NCBI RefSeq assembly: GCF_900104345.1
Contig: NZ_FNJN01000003.1
Location: 62,001 to 126,000, forward strand
Direction: 5' to 3'
From: Microbacterium testaceum StLB037
GTDB lineage: Bacteria; Actinomycetota; Actinomycetes; Actinomycetales; Microbacteriaceae
Length of the DNA stretch: 64,000 bases
Position 1 is the first letter of the stretch. The number at the start of each line of letters is the position of its first letter. The position numbers were made by a program, and so were the translations under genes. The notes under the pieces were generated by a model. It was given only the letters and a program-made list of their open reading frames with translations. It ran no database searches and was not told the DNA's origin. This document shows, one piece after another, positions 16,992 to 25,945 of this stretch.

Positions 16992-18031
16992 CTTCCCTCA
17001 CCCTCGGGTCCGCGATCAACGCGGGCCTGTCTAAGGCGCTCGAGAACGACGACAAAGTCCTGCTCATGGGCGAGGACATCGGGAAGCTCGGCGGTGTCTT
17101 TCGCGTCACCGACGGCCTGCAGAAGCGCTTCGGCGCGCAGCGCGTCGTCGACACCCCGCTCGCCGAGGCCGGCATCGTCGGTACGGCCGTCGGACTCGCG
17201 CTGCGCGGCTACCGGCCCGTCGTCGAGATCCAGTTCGACGGCTTCGTCTACCCGGCCTTCGACCAGATCGTCTGCCAGGTCGCGAAGCTCCACTACCGCA
17301 GCAACGGTCGCATCCGGATGCCACTGGTCATCCGCATCCCGTGGGCCGGGGGCGTCGGCGCGGCCGAGCACCACTCCGAGTCGCCCGAGGCGTACTTCGT
17401 GCACACCGCCGGACTCCGCGTGATCGCCCCCTCGAACCCGCAGGATGCCTACGTCATGCTGCAGCAGGCGATCGCCTCCGACGACCCGGTGATCTTCTTC
17501 GAGCCCAAGCGCCTGTACCACTCCAAGGGTGAGGTCGACCTCGACGCCGACCTCGCCGACGCCCCGCCGATGCACCTCGCGCGCGTCGCCCGCGAGGGCA
17601 CGGATGCCACGATCGTCACCTACGGCGCCCAGGTGCGCACCGCCCTCGATGCCGCCGTCGCCGCCGAAGACGACGGCATCTCGCTCGAGGTCATCGACCT
17701 GCGCTCGCTGTCGCCGATCGACATGAACACGGTCGCGGCATCCGTCCGCAAGACCGGACGCGTCGTCGTCACGCACGAGGCCGCGCGCGAAGCGGGAGTC
17801 GGCGCGGAGCTGATCGCGAGCATCACCGAGGAGTGCTTCCACTACCTCGAGACGCCGCCGCGGCGCGTCACCGGGCACGACATCCCCTATCCGCCGTCGA
17901 AGCTCGAGAAGCACCACGTGCCCGACCTGGATCGGATCCTGCACGCGGTGGACCTGGTGCTCGAGCGCGGTGCGGGCTCTTCGCCCACCGGCGGCGCATC
18001 CGCCGTGACCGTCGAAGGAGGCGTTCGATGA
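16988..18031 (+). CDS. bkdB: Branched-chain 2-oxoacid dehydrogenase E1 component, beta subunit
   Basis: 347 residues. MGEDIGKLGGVFRVTDGL near the N-terminus, DTPLAEAGIVGTAVGLALRG, and the C-terminal transketolase domain (LEVIDLRSLSPIDMNTV) are standard for E1beta. With E1alpha it forms the decarboxylating heterotetramer that passes the acyl group to the lipoyl arm of E2. The start overlaps the previous stop as ATGA and its own stop overlaps the E2 start as ATGA, so the three subunits are translationally coupled. No E3 gene is present here; dihydrolipoamide dehydrogenase must come from elsewhere. Confidence 0.93.
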   Translation: MTSLTLGSAINAGLSKALENDDKVLLMGEDIGKLGGVFRVTDGLQKRFGAQRVVDTPLAEAGIVGTAVGLALRGYRPVVEIQFDGFVYPAFDQIVCQVAKLHYRSNGRIRMPLVIRIPWAGGVGAAEHHSESPEAYFVHTAGLRVIAPSNPQDAYVMLQQAIASDDPVIFFEPKRLYHSKGEVDLDADLADAPPMHLARVAREGTDATIVTYGAQVRTALDAAVAAEDDGISLEVIDLRSLSPIDMNTVAASVRKTGRVVVTHEAAREAGVGAELIASITEECFHYLETPPRRVTGHDIPYPPSKLEKHHVPDLDRILHAVDLVLERGAGSSPTGGASAVTVEGGVR

Positions 18032-19518
18032 TCGCGGAGTTCTTACTTCCCGACCTCGGCGAGGGCCTTCCCGAGGCCGAGATCGTGCAGTGGCATGTGG
18101 CCGAGGGCGACACGGTCACCCTCAACCAGACGATCGCCGAGGTCGAGACGGCGAAGGCGATCGTCGAGATCCCCTCGCCGTACGCCGGCACCGTGCAGGG
18201 TCTGCACGCCGCGGCCGGAGACGTCGTCGAGGTCGGATCGCCCCTGGTGTCGTTCGACCTGGGCGGGGCGGATGCCGCTACCCCGGCGGCCCCCTCTGCT
18301 GCGACGACCCGAGAGGCCGGGGCGGGCGCGGCCGTCGAGACGGTCGCCGACGCGCCGCTCGACGCTCCCGCCGACGACATCGCCGCCCGCGCGACCCCGA
18401 ATCTCGTCGGGTACGGCGCCGCTCCGGCATCCGGCAACCGTCCGAAGCGACGCGCGCGCGGAGGCGGGACCGCGGTGATCGAGTCCGACCACGCCGTGCG
18501 CGAGGCCGCTCCGCACGACGTCGTCAAGACCGGGCCGATCGACTTGCCGCTCGAGCGTCCGCGCTCGACCCCGCCGGTGCGCAAGCTCGCGAAGGACCTC
18601 GGGGTCGACCTCGTGCTGGTCGCCGCCGCGCACCCGGGCGAGATGGTGACGCGCGGCCACGTCGAGGAGTTCGCGGCGCGCACTTCGGCGATGCCCGAGG
18701 TCACAGCATCCGCCGTAGTGCACCCCGGTGGGACGGTGGCGCGCGGCCCGGTGAGCGCGGCCACGGCCTCCGCCCCCGCTCCCACGTCGACGGTCCCCCC
18801 GACCAGCCTGTCCGGCGACCGGGTGACGCGCACGCCGATCCGCGGCGTGCGCAAGCACACGGCCGCGGCGATGGTGCAGAGCGCGTTCACGGCTCCGCAC
18901 GCGACGACGTTCCTCACCCTCGACGTCACCGCGACGACCGAGCTGCTCGCCTCGCTCAAGACCGACCGCGCGCTCGACGGGCACCGCATCGGCGTGCTCG
19001 CGATCGTCGCGAAGGCCGTGTGCCTGGCGCTCGGGCGCACGCCCGCGCTCAACGCGAAGTGGGATGAGGCGGCGGGTGAGATCGTCGAGCACCACTACGT
19101 GAACCTGGGGATCGCCGCCGCGACCGATCGCGGTCTCGTGGTTCCGGTGATCCCGGATGCCGACCGGCTCGACCTCGTCGACCTCGCCGACGCGATCGCC
19201 GAGCTCGCCGCCACGGCTCGCGCCGGACGCACCGCTCCGGCCGCCATGACCGGAGGGACCTTCTCGATCACCAACGTCGGCGTGTTCGGAGTGGATGCCG
19301 GGACGCCGATCCTCAACCCCGGCGAAGCGGGAATCCTCGCGGTCGGCGCCGTGCGGCGCACGCCGTGGGAGCACCACGGCGAGATCGCCCTGCGCGACGT
19401 GCTGACCCTCAGCCTCTCGTTCGACCACCGTTTGGTCGACGGAGCCGAGGCGGCGCGATTCCTCACCGACGTCGCCGGCGTGCTGCGCGAGCCCGGGCGG
19501 GCGATGCTGCTGCGCTGA
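18028..19518 (+). CDS. bkdC: Dihydrolipoamide acyltransferase E2 component
   Basis: 496 residues. One lipoyl domain (residues about 1-78) carries the lipoylated lysine K43 in VETAKAIVEIPSP. After an Ala/Pro-rich linker comes an E3/E1-binding domain (RSTPPVRKLAKDLGVDLVLV) and then the catalytic domain, ending in SLSFDHRLVDGAEAARFL, with the active-site His and the DG motif. It transfers the branched-chain acyl group to CoA. Domain order and length fit an E2 with a single lipoyl domain. A second peripheral-domain-like sequence or spacer lies in 130-190. A strong terminator follows before the convergent TetR gene. Confidence 0.93.
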   Translation: MIAEFLLPDLGEGLPEAEIVQWHVAEGDTVTLNQTIAEVETAKAIVEIPSPYAGTVQGLHAAAGDVVEVGSPLVSFDLGGADAATPAAPSAATTREAGAGAAVETVADAPLDAPADDIAARATPNLVGYGAAPASGNRPKRRARGGGTAVIESDHAVREAAPHDVVKTGPIDLPLERPRSTPPVRKLAKDLGVDLVLVAAAHPGEMVTRGHVEEFAARTSAMPEVTASAVVHPGGTVARGPVSAATASAPAPTSTVPPTSLSGDRVTRTPIRGVRKHTAAAMVQSAFTAPHATTFLTLDVTATTELLASLKTDRALDGHRIGVLAIVAKAVCLALGRTPALNAKWDEAAGEIVEHHYVNLGIAAATDRGLVVPVIPDADRLDLVDLADAIAELAATARAGRTAPAAMTGGTFSITNVGVFGVDAGTPILNPGEAGILAVGAVRRTPWEHHGEIALRDVLTLSLSFDHRLVDGAEAARFLTDVAGVLREPGRAMLLR

Positions 19519-19561
19519 GCGAACCCCGCGGCGGTGAGTCCGTCGCGCGGTGCACCGACGG

Positions 19562-19597
19562 GGTGCCGAGGGAGTGGTCGCCCTCGGCACCTTTGTT
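19562..19597. terminator. Terminator between convergent E2 and TetR genes
   Basis: GGTGCCGAGGG (19562-19572) and CCCTCGGCACC (19581-19591) form a perfect 11-bp stem with an 8-nt loop, followed by TTTGTT on the plus strand. It ends the E1-E2 operon. Confidence 0.85.
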
Positions 19598-19645
19598 CTG
19601 CTGCGGTTGCGGGCGGGTGCAGGCTCCGGGGCGCGCGTCGGGGAG

Positions 19646-20548
19646 TCAGGCCGTCAGCGCGGCCAGCGCCATGCGGGTCAGGGTCGGGCGCACGCGAGCC
19701 GCGGGCACGCCGCGCACGCTGTGCGGCGTCGAGTTGATCAGACCGAAGCACGCCAGGGCTCGCACGCGCCGCTCGGCGGGAGTTTCGGCATCGGGATGCG
19801 CGGTGGCGAGCGCCTCGGTCCACACGGCGACGTACGCGTTCTGCAGGCGGCGCACCGTGCGGCGGTCGTCGGGGGAGAGGCGGTCGAGGTCGCGGTCCTG
19901 CACGCGGATCACGTCGGCCTCGGCGAGCGCGAACGCGACGTGGAAGTCGACGAGCGCGCGGAGCACGGCGTCGGAGTCATCGGCACCATGCGGGGCGGAT
20001 GCCTTGTATGCACGATCGCGGGGGGATTCGGCGACACGCCGGGTGGGGGTGGTCGCGGGCGGCGTGTCGGGCGGGGGCTCCGCGGATGTGTTCGCGGCGG
20101 CGGATTTCGCGACTCGGCGCCCGCCCTCGAGCAGCCGCTCGCTGACGTCGACGAGGATCGCACCGAGCAACGCCTGTTTGCCCGCGACGTGGCGGTATAC
20201 CGCCGGCCCGCTCACCCCGGCCGCTTCGCCGATGTCGCCGAGGGTCACACCGTCGAAGCCGCGCTCGGCGAACAGGCGCGCCGCGGCGGCGAGCAGGGCG
20301 GCGCGACGATCGGCCTTCGCGCGGTCGCGGGCGGTGCCGGGGGAGCGGTCGGGCGCGGTGCCGGAGGAGTGGGCAGGCGTCGGGCGTGACGTGGGGTCAG
20401 GCGTATGACCCCTCACGCCTTCGCGGGCGGCGCCGACAGAGTCGTCCGGAGAGATGTCTTCGCGGGCGGGGGCGACCGCCGTCACCGTGTCAGCGCGCGC
20501 CGCGCCGGCGACCGCGGGGGGCTCGTCGTTCGCTCTTGTCATCGGCAT
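19646..20548 (-). CDS. TetR-family transcriptional repressor of the adjacent acyl-CoA degradation operon
   Basis: A 300-residue TetR regulator with an unusually long, low-complexity N-terminal extension (about 75 residues rich in A, D, P and T). The DNA-binding domain follows: ALLAAAARLFAERGFDGVTL, then GDIGEAAGVSGPAVYRHVAGK. The C-terminal ligand domain is interrupted around 165-195 by a Pro/Thr-rich insertion. It is divergent from the carboxylase/acyl-CoA dehydrogenase operon, with an inverted repeat between, so it probably represses that operon and itself and responds to an acyl-CoA. The true start could be further inside; ATG 20542 and later codons are options. Confidence 0.82.
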   Translation of the reverse strand: MPMTRANDEPPAVAGAARADTVTAVAPAREDISPDDSVGAAREGVRGHTPDPTSRPTPAHSSGTAPDRSPGTARDRAKADRRAALLAAAARLFAERGFDGVTLGDIGEAAGVSGPAVYRHVAGKQALLGAILVDVSERLLEGGRRVAKSAAANTSAEPPPDTPPATTPTRRVAESPRDRAYKASAPHGADDSDAVLRALVDFHVAFALAEADVIRVQDRDLDRLSPDDRRTVRRLQNAYVAVWTEALATAHPDAETPAERRVRALACFGLINSTPHSVRGVPAARVRPTLTRMALAALTA

Positions 20549-20570
20549 CCGCTCGGACTAGCCTGGAATC

Positions 20571-20592
20571 TCAGTTAGCCAACATTAACTGA
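20571..20592. promoter_or_regulatory. Probable TetR operator
   Basis: TCAGTTA and TAACTGA (20571-20577 and 20586-20592) form a perfect inverted repeat around 8 bp, an AT-rich island in GC-rich DNA. It lies between the divergent TetR gene (start 20548) and carboxylase gene (start 20667). Size and place fit a TetR dimer site; binding is inferred. Confidence 0.65.
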
Positions 20593-20666
20593 AAACCCCT
20601 CCGGCGGGAACGACCCCGACCGGAACGACGGTGCCGTCGACGATGCGGCACCGAGACGGAGCCGCC

Positions 20667-22283
20667 ATGAGCACAGCACCGGTCACCGCGGCAGCGCCCG
20701 AGACGTCACAGAACGCCGCGCCCGCCGCCGCCCCCACCCAGCGCGACCTCGCGCAAGAGCTCCGCGTGACGCTCGCCACGGCCGCCCGCGGTGGGTCCGA
20801 CGCCGCGCGAGAGCGTCACACCGCTCGCGGCAAGCTCCTCGCCCGCGACCGCATCGACCGACTTCTCGATGAGGGCAGCCCGTTCCTCGAGGTCGCCCCC
20901 CTCGCCGCTCACGGCCTCTACGACGGCGGGGCTCCCGGCGCGGGAGTCGTCGCCGGTATCGGCCTCGTGCACGGACGCCACGCCATGGTCGTCGCCAACG
21001 ACGCCACCGTCAAGGGCGGGGCGTACTTCCCCCTGACGGTGAAGAAGCACCTGCGCGCGCAGGAGATCGCCCTCGACAACCGCCTGCCCTGCATCTACCT
21101 CGTCGACTCGGGCGGGGCGTTCTTGCCCATGCAGGACGAGGTGTTCCCCGACCGCGAGCACTTCGGCCGGATCTTCCGCAACCAGGCGCAGCTGTCGGCC
21201 CGCGGCATTCCGCAGATCGCCGCCGTCATGGGCTCGTGCACCGCGGGCGGGGCGTACGTCCCGGCGATGAGCGACGAGAGCGTGATCGTGCGGAACCAGG
21301 GCACGGTGTTCCTCGGCGGACCGCCCCTGGTGAAGGCCGCAATCGGCGAAGACGTCACCGCGGAGCAGCTCGGCGGCGGCGACCTGCACGCCCGCCGGTC
21401 GGGAGTGGTCGACCACCTCGCCGACGACGACGAGCACGCGCTCGAGATCGTCCGCGACATCGTCGCGACCTTCCCGCCGACCCCCGCGCCGGTCTGGCAG
21501 GTCGAGGCGCCGACCGATCCCGCACGCGACCCGCAGGAGCTCTACGACATCGTCCCCGCCGACGTCGCACAGCCCGTCGACATGCGCGCGATCATCGACA
21601 CCCTCGTCGACGCGGGCACCCTGCACGAGTTCAAGGCGCTGTACGGCGAGAGCGTCATCACGACCTTCGCGCGCCTGCACGGGCACCCGGTCGCGATCAT
21701 CGCCAACGACGGCGTGCTCTTCAGCGAGTCGGCTCTCAAGGCCGCGCACTTCATCGAGCTCGCCGATCAGCGCGGCATCCCCCTGCTCTTCCTGCAAAAC
21801 ATCACCGGGTTCATGGTGGGGCGGGATGCCGAGGCCGGAGGCATCGCGAAAGACGGCGCCAAGATGGTCACCGCCGTCGCGACCACCCGCGTCCCCAAAC
21901 TCACGGTCCTCGTCGGCGGGTCGTACGGCGCCGGCAACTACGCCATGTGCGGTCGCGCGTACGACCCGCGGTTCCTCTGGAGCTGGCCCTCGAGCCGCAT
22001 CTCGGTCATGGGGGGTGCGCAAGCGGCATCCGTGCTCTCGACCGTCACGCGCGACCAGCGCGCCGCGCGCGGGGAGGAGTGGACGGATGCCGACGACCAG
22101 GCCTTCCAGAAACCCATCCGCGACCGCTACGAAGAGCAGGGCAGTCCGTACTACGCCACCGCCCGGCTCTGGGACGACGGCGTGATCGACCCCGCCGACA
22201 CGCGCACGATGCTCGGGCTTGCGCTCGATGTCGTCAGCCGGGTGCCGCTGGCCGACCGGGGCTTCGGCCTCTTCCGGATGTGA
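20667..22283 (+). CDS. accD1: Acyl-CoA carboxylase carboxyltransferase (beta) subunit, methylcrotonyl-CoA type
   Basis: 538 residues with both crotonase-like carboxyltransferase halves. [16 protein letters not shown] and [20 protein letters not shown] are characteristic of the methylcrotonyl-CoA carboxylase/AccD1 branch. With the biotin subunit encoded 3 bp downstream it would carboxylate 3-methylcrotonyl-CoA in leucine degradation. Gene content parallels the Mycobacterium tuberculosis Rv2495c-Rv2502c locus (accD1, accA1, fadE19, MaoC, CitE, bkdABC). ATG 20667 follows GACGGA; an in-frame ATG at 20631 is less likely. It is the first gene of the operon controlled from the TetR operator. Confidence 0.9.
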   Translation: MSTAPVTAAAPETSQNAAPAAAPTQRDLAQELRVTLATAARGGSDAARERHTARGKLLARDRIDRLLDEGSPFLEVAPLAAHGLYDGGAPGAGVVAGIGLVHGRHAMVVANDATVKGGAYFPLTVKKHLRAQEIALDNRLPCIYLVDSGGAFLPMQDEVFPDREHFGRIFRNQAQLSARGIPQIAAVMGSCTAGGAYVPAMSDESVIVRNQGTVFLGGPPLVKAAIGEDVTAEQLGGGDLHARRSGVVDHLADDDEHALEIVRDIVATFPPTPAPVWQVEAPTDPARDPQELYDIVPADVAQPVDMRAIIDTLVDAGTLHEFKALYGESVITTFARLHGHPVAIIANDGVLFSESALKAAHFIELADQRGIPLLFLQNITGFMVGRDAEAGGIAKDGAKMVTAVATTRVPKLTVLVGGSYGAGNYAMCGRAYDPRFLWSWPSSRISVMGGAQAASVLSTVTRDQRAARGEEWTDADDQAFQKPIRDRYEEQGSPYYATARLWDDGVIDPADTRTMLGLALDVVSRVPLADRGFGLFRM

Positions 22284-22285
22284 AC

Positions 22286-24223
22286 ATGAGCATTCCCCCC
22301 TTCTCCTGCGTTCTCGTCGCCAACCGCGGTGAGATCGCGCGCCGGGTGTTTCGGACGTTGCGGCGTCTCGGCATCCGCTCGGTCGCCGTCTTCACCGACG
22401 CGGATGCCGACGCGCCCCACGCCCGCGAGGCCGATCACGCGGTGCGCGTGCCCTCGTACCTCGACGTCGACGCGGTGGTCGAAGCCGCCGTGTCGTCGGG
22501 GGCGGACGCCGTTCACCCGGGCTACGGCTTCCTCAGCGAGAACGCCGGCTTCGCCCGCGCGTGCGCCGCGGGCGGAATCGTGTTCGTCGGCCCCGGAGTT
22601 GAGGCGCTCGAGGTGATGGGCGACAAGATCCGCGCCAAGGAGCACGTCGCCGCGCATGACGTGCCCACGGTGCCGGGATTCTCCGCGACGGGGCTGAGCG
22701 ACGACGAGATCGCCGCTGAGGCCGACCGCGCCGGATACCCCCTGCTCGTGAAGCCCTCCGCCGGTGGGGGCGGCAAGGGCATGACCGTGGCCACCGGTCC
22801 CGCCGACCTCTCCGACGCCCTCGCGACCGCGCGCCGCGTCGCCGCCGCGGCCTTCGGCGACGACACCCTGCTGCTCGAGCGGCTGCTGGAGCGTCCGCGC
22901 CACATCGAGGTGCAGGTTCTCGCCGACACGCACGGCACGACCCTCTCGCTCGGCGAGCGCGAGTGCACCCTGCAGCGGCGGCATCAGAAGGTGATCGAAG
23001 AGGCTCCCTCACCCGTCGTCGACCCCGCCACCCGTGCCCGCCTGGGCGAGGCCGCCGTCGCCGCCGCCCGCAGCGTCGAATACCTCGGCGCGGGAACCGT
23101 GGAGTTCCTCGTCGCGGGCGACCGGCTCGACGAGCCGTTCTTCATCGAGATGAACACGCGCCTGCAGGTCGAGCACCCCGTGACCGAGATGGTCACCGGC
23201 ATCGACCTCGTCGAGCAGCAGCTGCGGGTCGCGGCGGGCTTCGCGCTCGAGCTCGGCGAGATCCGCCTCGACGGTCACGCGATCGAGGCGCGCGTGTACG
23301 CCGAGACGCCCGCCCGCGGATACCTCCCGGCGACCGGGACCGTGAGCCTGTGGCATCCGGGATCCGCCCGCGTCGACAGCGCCGTCGAGACCGGCAGCGT
23401 CATCAGCTCGCTGTACGACCCGATGATCGCCAAGGTCATCGCACACGGCCCCGACCGCAAGACGGCCCTCGCCCGACTCGACGCGGCCCTCGCCGACACG
23501 GTCGTGCTCGGCGTCGACACGAACATCGCGGATCTTCGCGCCCTGCTGGCCGACCCGGCCGTGCGCGCGGGCGACCTCGACACGGGGTTGCTCGATCGGC
23601 GGGGGACTCCGGAGGCTCCGGAACCGTCGCAGGCCGCGCTCGCCGCCGTGGCGCAGAGAGCCGCGGATGCCGGGACCCCGGCCGACGGCTCCGTCTGGGG
23701 ACGCGTCGGGGCGTGGCGGGCCGGGGGAGCGGCGGCCGCTCGCCCGGTGTCGCTCGAAGACGACGCCGGGCAGGTGCACGCGGTGGCGCCCGCGTCTGGC
23801 AGGGCCGTGGTCGTCGGGGGCCCGAATGAGTACTGGGTGCACGCCGACGGGGGAGCGCACCGGTTGCGAGTCGTGTCGCGGCGAGATGCCGCCCAGCGCC
23901 GCCGGACCGCCGCGGGCCGCGCGCCCGGGGCCGTCGATCCCGACCTGGTCGCCCCTCTCCCCGGAACCGTCGTCGCCGTGCACGTCGTCGATGGAGACAG
24001 CGTCGAGGCCGGCGCCCGGCTCCTCACGATCGAGGCGATGAAGATGGAGCACACGGTCGTGGCCCCGCACGCCGGGACGGTGCGGCTGCGCACCTCCGCG
24101 GGCTCGCAGGTCGCGCGAGACGCGGTGGTCGCGACGGTGAGCCCTGAGATCCCCCAGTCCCACGATTCCGCCGGCAGCCCGGCATCCCACCCCGCTTCAT
24201 CCCACAAGGAGACCCTCTCGTGA
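22286..24223 (+). CDS. accA1: Biotin carboxylase/biotin carboxyl carrier (alpha) subunit of acyl-CoA carboxylase
   Basis: 645 residues. The N-terminal biotin carboxylase has CVLVANRGEIARRV, the ATP-grasp loop KPSAGGGGKGM, and FIEMNTRLQVEHPVTEM. The C-terminal 80 residues are a biotinyl domain with EAMKMEH, placing the biotinylated lysine at K586. It charges biotin with CO2 and hands it to the beta subunit encoded upstream. Its stop overlaps the acyl-CoA dehydrogenase GTG start (GTGA). The tail after the biotin domain (about 25 Ser/His/Pro-rich residues) is longer than usual. The substrate assignment depends on the neighbours. Confidence 0.92.
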   Translation: MSIPPFSCVLVANRGEIARRVFRTLRRLGIRSVAVFTDADADAPHAREADHAVRVPSYLDVDAVVEAAVSSGADAVHPGYGFLSENAGFARACAAGGIVFVGPGVEALEVMGDKIRAKEHVAAHDVPTVPGFSATGLSDDEIAAEADRAGYPLLVKPSAGGGGKGMTVATGPADLSDALATARRVAAAAFGDDTLLLERLLERPRHIEVQVLADTHGTTLSLGERECTLQRRHQKVIEEAPSPVVDPATRARLGEAAVAAARSVEYLGAGTVEFLVAGDRLDEPFFIEMNTRLQVEHPVTEMVTGIDLVEQQLRVAAGFALELGEIRLDGHAIEARVYAETPARGYLPATGTVSLWHPGSARVDSAVETGSVISSLYDPMIAKVIAHGPDRKTALARLDAALADTVVLGVDTNIADLRALLADPAVRAGDLDTGLLDRRGTPEAPEPSQAALAAVAQRAADAGTPADGSVWGRVGAWRAGGAAAARPVSLEDDAGQVHAVAPASGRAVVVGGPNEYWVHADGGAHRLRVVSRRDAAQRRRTAAGRAPGAVDPDLVAPLPGTVVAVHVVDGDSVEAGARLLTIEAMKMEHTVVAPHAGTVRLRTSAGSQVARDAVVATVSPEIPQSHDSAGSPASHPASSHKETLS

Positions 24224-25398
24224 GCATCGACAGCCAGCAGGTATTCACCGACGACGAGCGCGAACTGAGCGCGATGGTGCGCGAGTTCGCCGACGAGGTG
24301 ATCGCGCCACGCTCGTACGAAGCCGACCGCGCGCACCAGCTGCCCCTCGACCTCGTTGAGCAGATGGGCGACCTGGGACTGTTCGGTCTGCCGTTCCCCG
24401 AAGAGGTCGGTGGCCAGGGCGGCGACTACGCGAGCCTGTGCGTCGCGATCGAGGGGGTGGCGCGCGTCGACCAGTCGATGGCCATCACGCTGGAAGCAGG
24501 CGTCGGCCTCGGCGCCATGCCGATCTACCGTTACGGCACCGACGCGCAGAAGGCGGAGTACCTTCCCGACCTCGTCGCCGGTCGCGCGCTCGCCGGATTC
24601 GGACTCACCGAAGCCGAGGCCGGCAGCGACGCCGGCGCCACCCGCACGACCGCGAAGCTCGAGGGCGGCGAATGGGTCATCGACGGGACGAAGCAGTTCA
24701 TCACCAACTCCGGCACCGACATCACCCGATTCGTGACCGTCACCGCGGTTACCGGCCGCACCGACGCGGGCCGCCCCGAGATCTCGACGATCATCGTGCC
24801 CAACGGCACGCCCGGCTTCACCGTGGGTCCCGCGTACGACAAGGTCGGTTGGAACGCCTCCGACACGCATCCGCTCACCTTCGACGGCGTGCGAGTTCCC
24901 GAGGCGAACCTGCTCGGCCAGCGCGGGCACGGGTTCAAGAACTTCCTCCGCACCCTCGACGAGGGCCGCGTCGCGATCGCCGCCCTCGCCACCGGCGCCG
25001 CCGAGGGCTGCCTCGAAGCCGCCGTCGACTACGCCCGCAGCCGCACCGTCTTCGGCGAGCGCCTGTCGACGCGCCAGAACATGCAGTTCCTGCTCGCGCG
25101 CATGCACGCCCGCGTGCACACCGCCCGCCTCGCGTGGGTGCACGCCGCGCGCCTGTGCGACGCCGGCAAGCCCTTCACGGTCGACGCCGCCGTCGCGAAG
25201 ATGACCGCGAGCGACGCCGCCATGGCGAACGCGCGCGACGCGACCCAGGTGTTCGGCGGCAACGGCTTCATCAACGAGTACCCGGTCGCGCGGCATTACC
25301 GCGACTCGAAGATCCTCGAGATCGGCGAGGGCACGACCGAGGTGCAGCTCATGGTGATCTCGCGTGCGCTGGGGCTCACGGGTACCGTTGCGGCATGA
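24220..25398 (+). CDS. Acyl-CoA dehydrogenase, probably isovaleryl-CoA type
   Basis: A 392-residue FAD-dependent acyl-CoA dehydrogenase. Seen in order: N-terminal helical domain, [19 protein letters not shown] (flavin/substrate signature), the beta domain ([10 protein letters not shown]), and the C-terminal helical domain with [19 protein letters not shown] and the second signature [20 protein letters not shown]. The Glu in [12 protein letters not shown] is the usual catalytic position near the C-terminus. By context it oxidises isovaleryl-CoA or another short branched acyl-CoA, like FadE19. GTG start, coupled to the preceding gene. Confidence 0.9.
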   Translation: MSIDSQQVFTDDERELSAMVREFADEVIAPRSYEADRAHQLPLDLVEQMGDLGLFGLPFPEEVGGQGGDYASLCVAIEGVARVDQSMAITLEAGVGLGAMPIYRYGTDAQKAEYLPDLVAGRALAGFGLTEAEAGSDAGATRTTAKLEGGEWVIDGTKQFITNSGTDITRFVTVTAVTGRTDAGRPEISTIIVPNGTPGFTVGPAYDKVGWNASDTHPLTFDGVRVPEANLLGQRGHGFKNFLRTLDEGRVAIAALATGAAEGCLEAAVDYARSRTVFGERLSTRQNMQFLLARMHARVHTARLAWVHAARLCDAGKPFTVDAAVAKMTASDAAMANARDATQVFGGNGFINEYPVARHYRDSKILEIGEGTTEVQLMVISRALGLTGTVAA

Positions 25399-25862
25399 TC
25401 GAGCAGCGCGGCCTGTATCTGGAGGAGTTCGTCGTCGGTGAGAAGTACGCGCACCGTCCCGGGCGGACGGTGACGGATGCCGACAACGTCGTGTTCACGA
25501 CCCTGACGATGAATCCGCAGGCCCTGCACCTCGATGCGGCGTACGCGGCGACCCAGCCGTTCGGTCGTCCGCTGGTGAACTCGATGTGGACGCTGTCGAC
25601 CCTCGTGGGGCTCTCGGTGGGGCAGCTCACCCAGGGCACGCTCGTCGCGCAGCTCGGGCTGACCGACGTGAGCTTCCCGGCTCCGCTGTTCGTCGGTGAC
25701 ACCCTGATCGCCGAGACCGAGATCGTCTCGGTGCGCCCCTCCGCGTCGAGGCCCGGTCAGGGGATCGTCGTCATGGAGCACACCGGACGCTCGCAGAACG
25801 ACGAGGTGGTCGCCACCGCGACCCGCACGGTACTGGTGTGGGCGCAGGAGGCGGCGGCGTGA
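25395..25862 (+). CDS. MaoC-family hydratase
   Basis: A 155-residue hot-dog-fold hydratase. The active-site region [20 protein letters not shown] (an N-x4-H element, with the Asp and His usually needed for hydration) and [16 protein letters not shown] fit the MaoC/R-hydratase family. The start overlaps the dehydrogenase stop (ATGA). Its M. tuberculosis positional counterpart, Rv2499c, and the neighbouring CitE-like lyase have been described in itaconate dissimilation and leucine breakdown, so it may hydrate an unsaturated branched acyl-CoA such as methylglutaconyl-CoA or itaconyl-CoA. Substrate is inference. Confidence 0.87.
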   Translation: MIEQRGLYLEEFVVGEKYAHRPGRTVTDADNVVFTTLTMNPQALHLDAAYAATQPFGRPLVNSMWTLSTLVGLSVGQLTQGTLVAQLGLTDVSFPAPLFVGDTLIAETEIVSVRPSASRPGQGIVVMEHTGRSQNDEVVATATRTVLVWAQEAAA

Positions 25863-25945
25863 GCGGGGCCCTTCCCGAGCCGTGCGGCGCGTTCGACGAG
25901 GGCCCCGCGGGTATCTCCGCGGTGCTGCGGGGGTGGGCGGCGTGA
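25859..25945 (+). CDS. Possible 28-codon ORF between maoC and the CitE-like gene
   Basis: A GTG overlapping the MaoC stop (GTGA at 25859) opens a 28-codon frame that ends in a TGA overlapping the GTG of the CitE-like gene (GTGA at 25942). It would encode a peptide beginning [14 protein letters not shown], with no known motif. It may be a remnant or only a frame that couples translation across the gap. No clear ribosome binding site. Low confidence as a real protein. Confidence 0.25.
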   Translation: MSGALPEPCGAFDEGPAGISAVLRGWAA

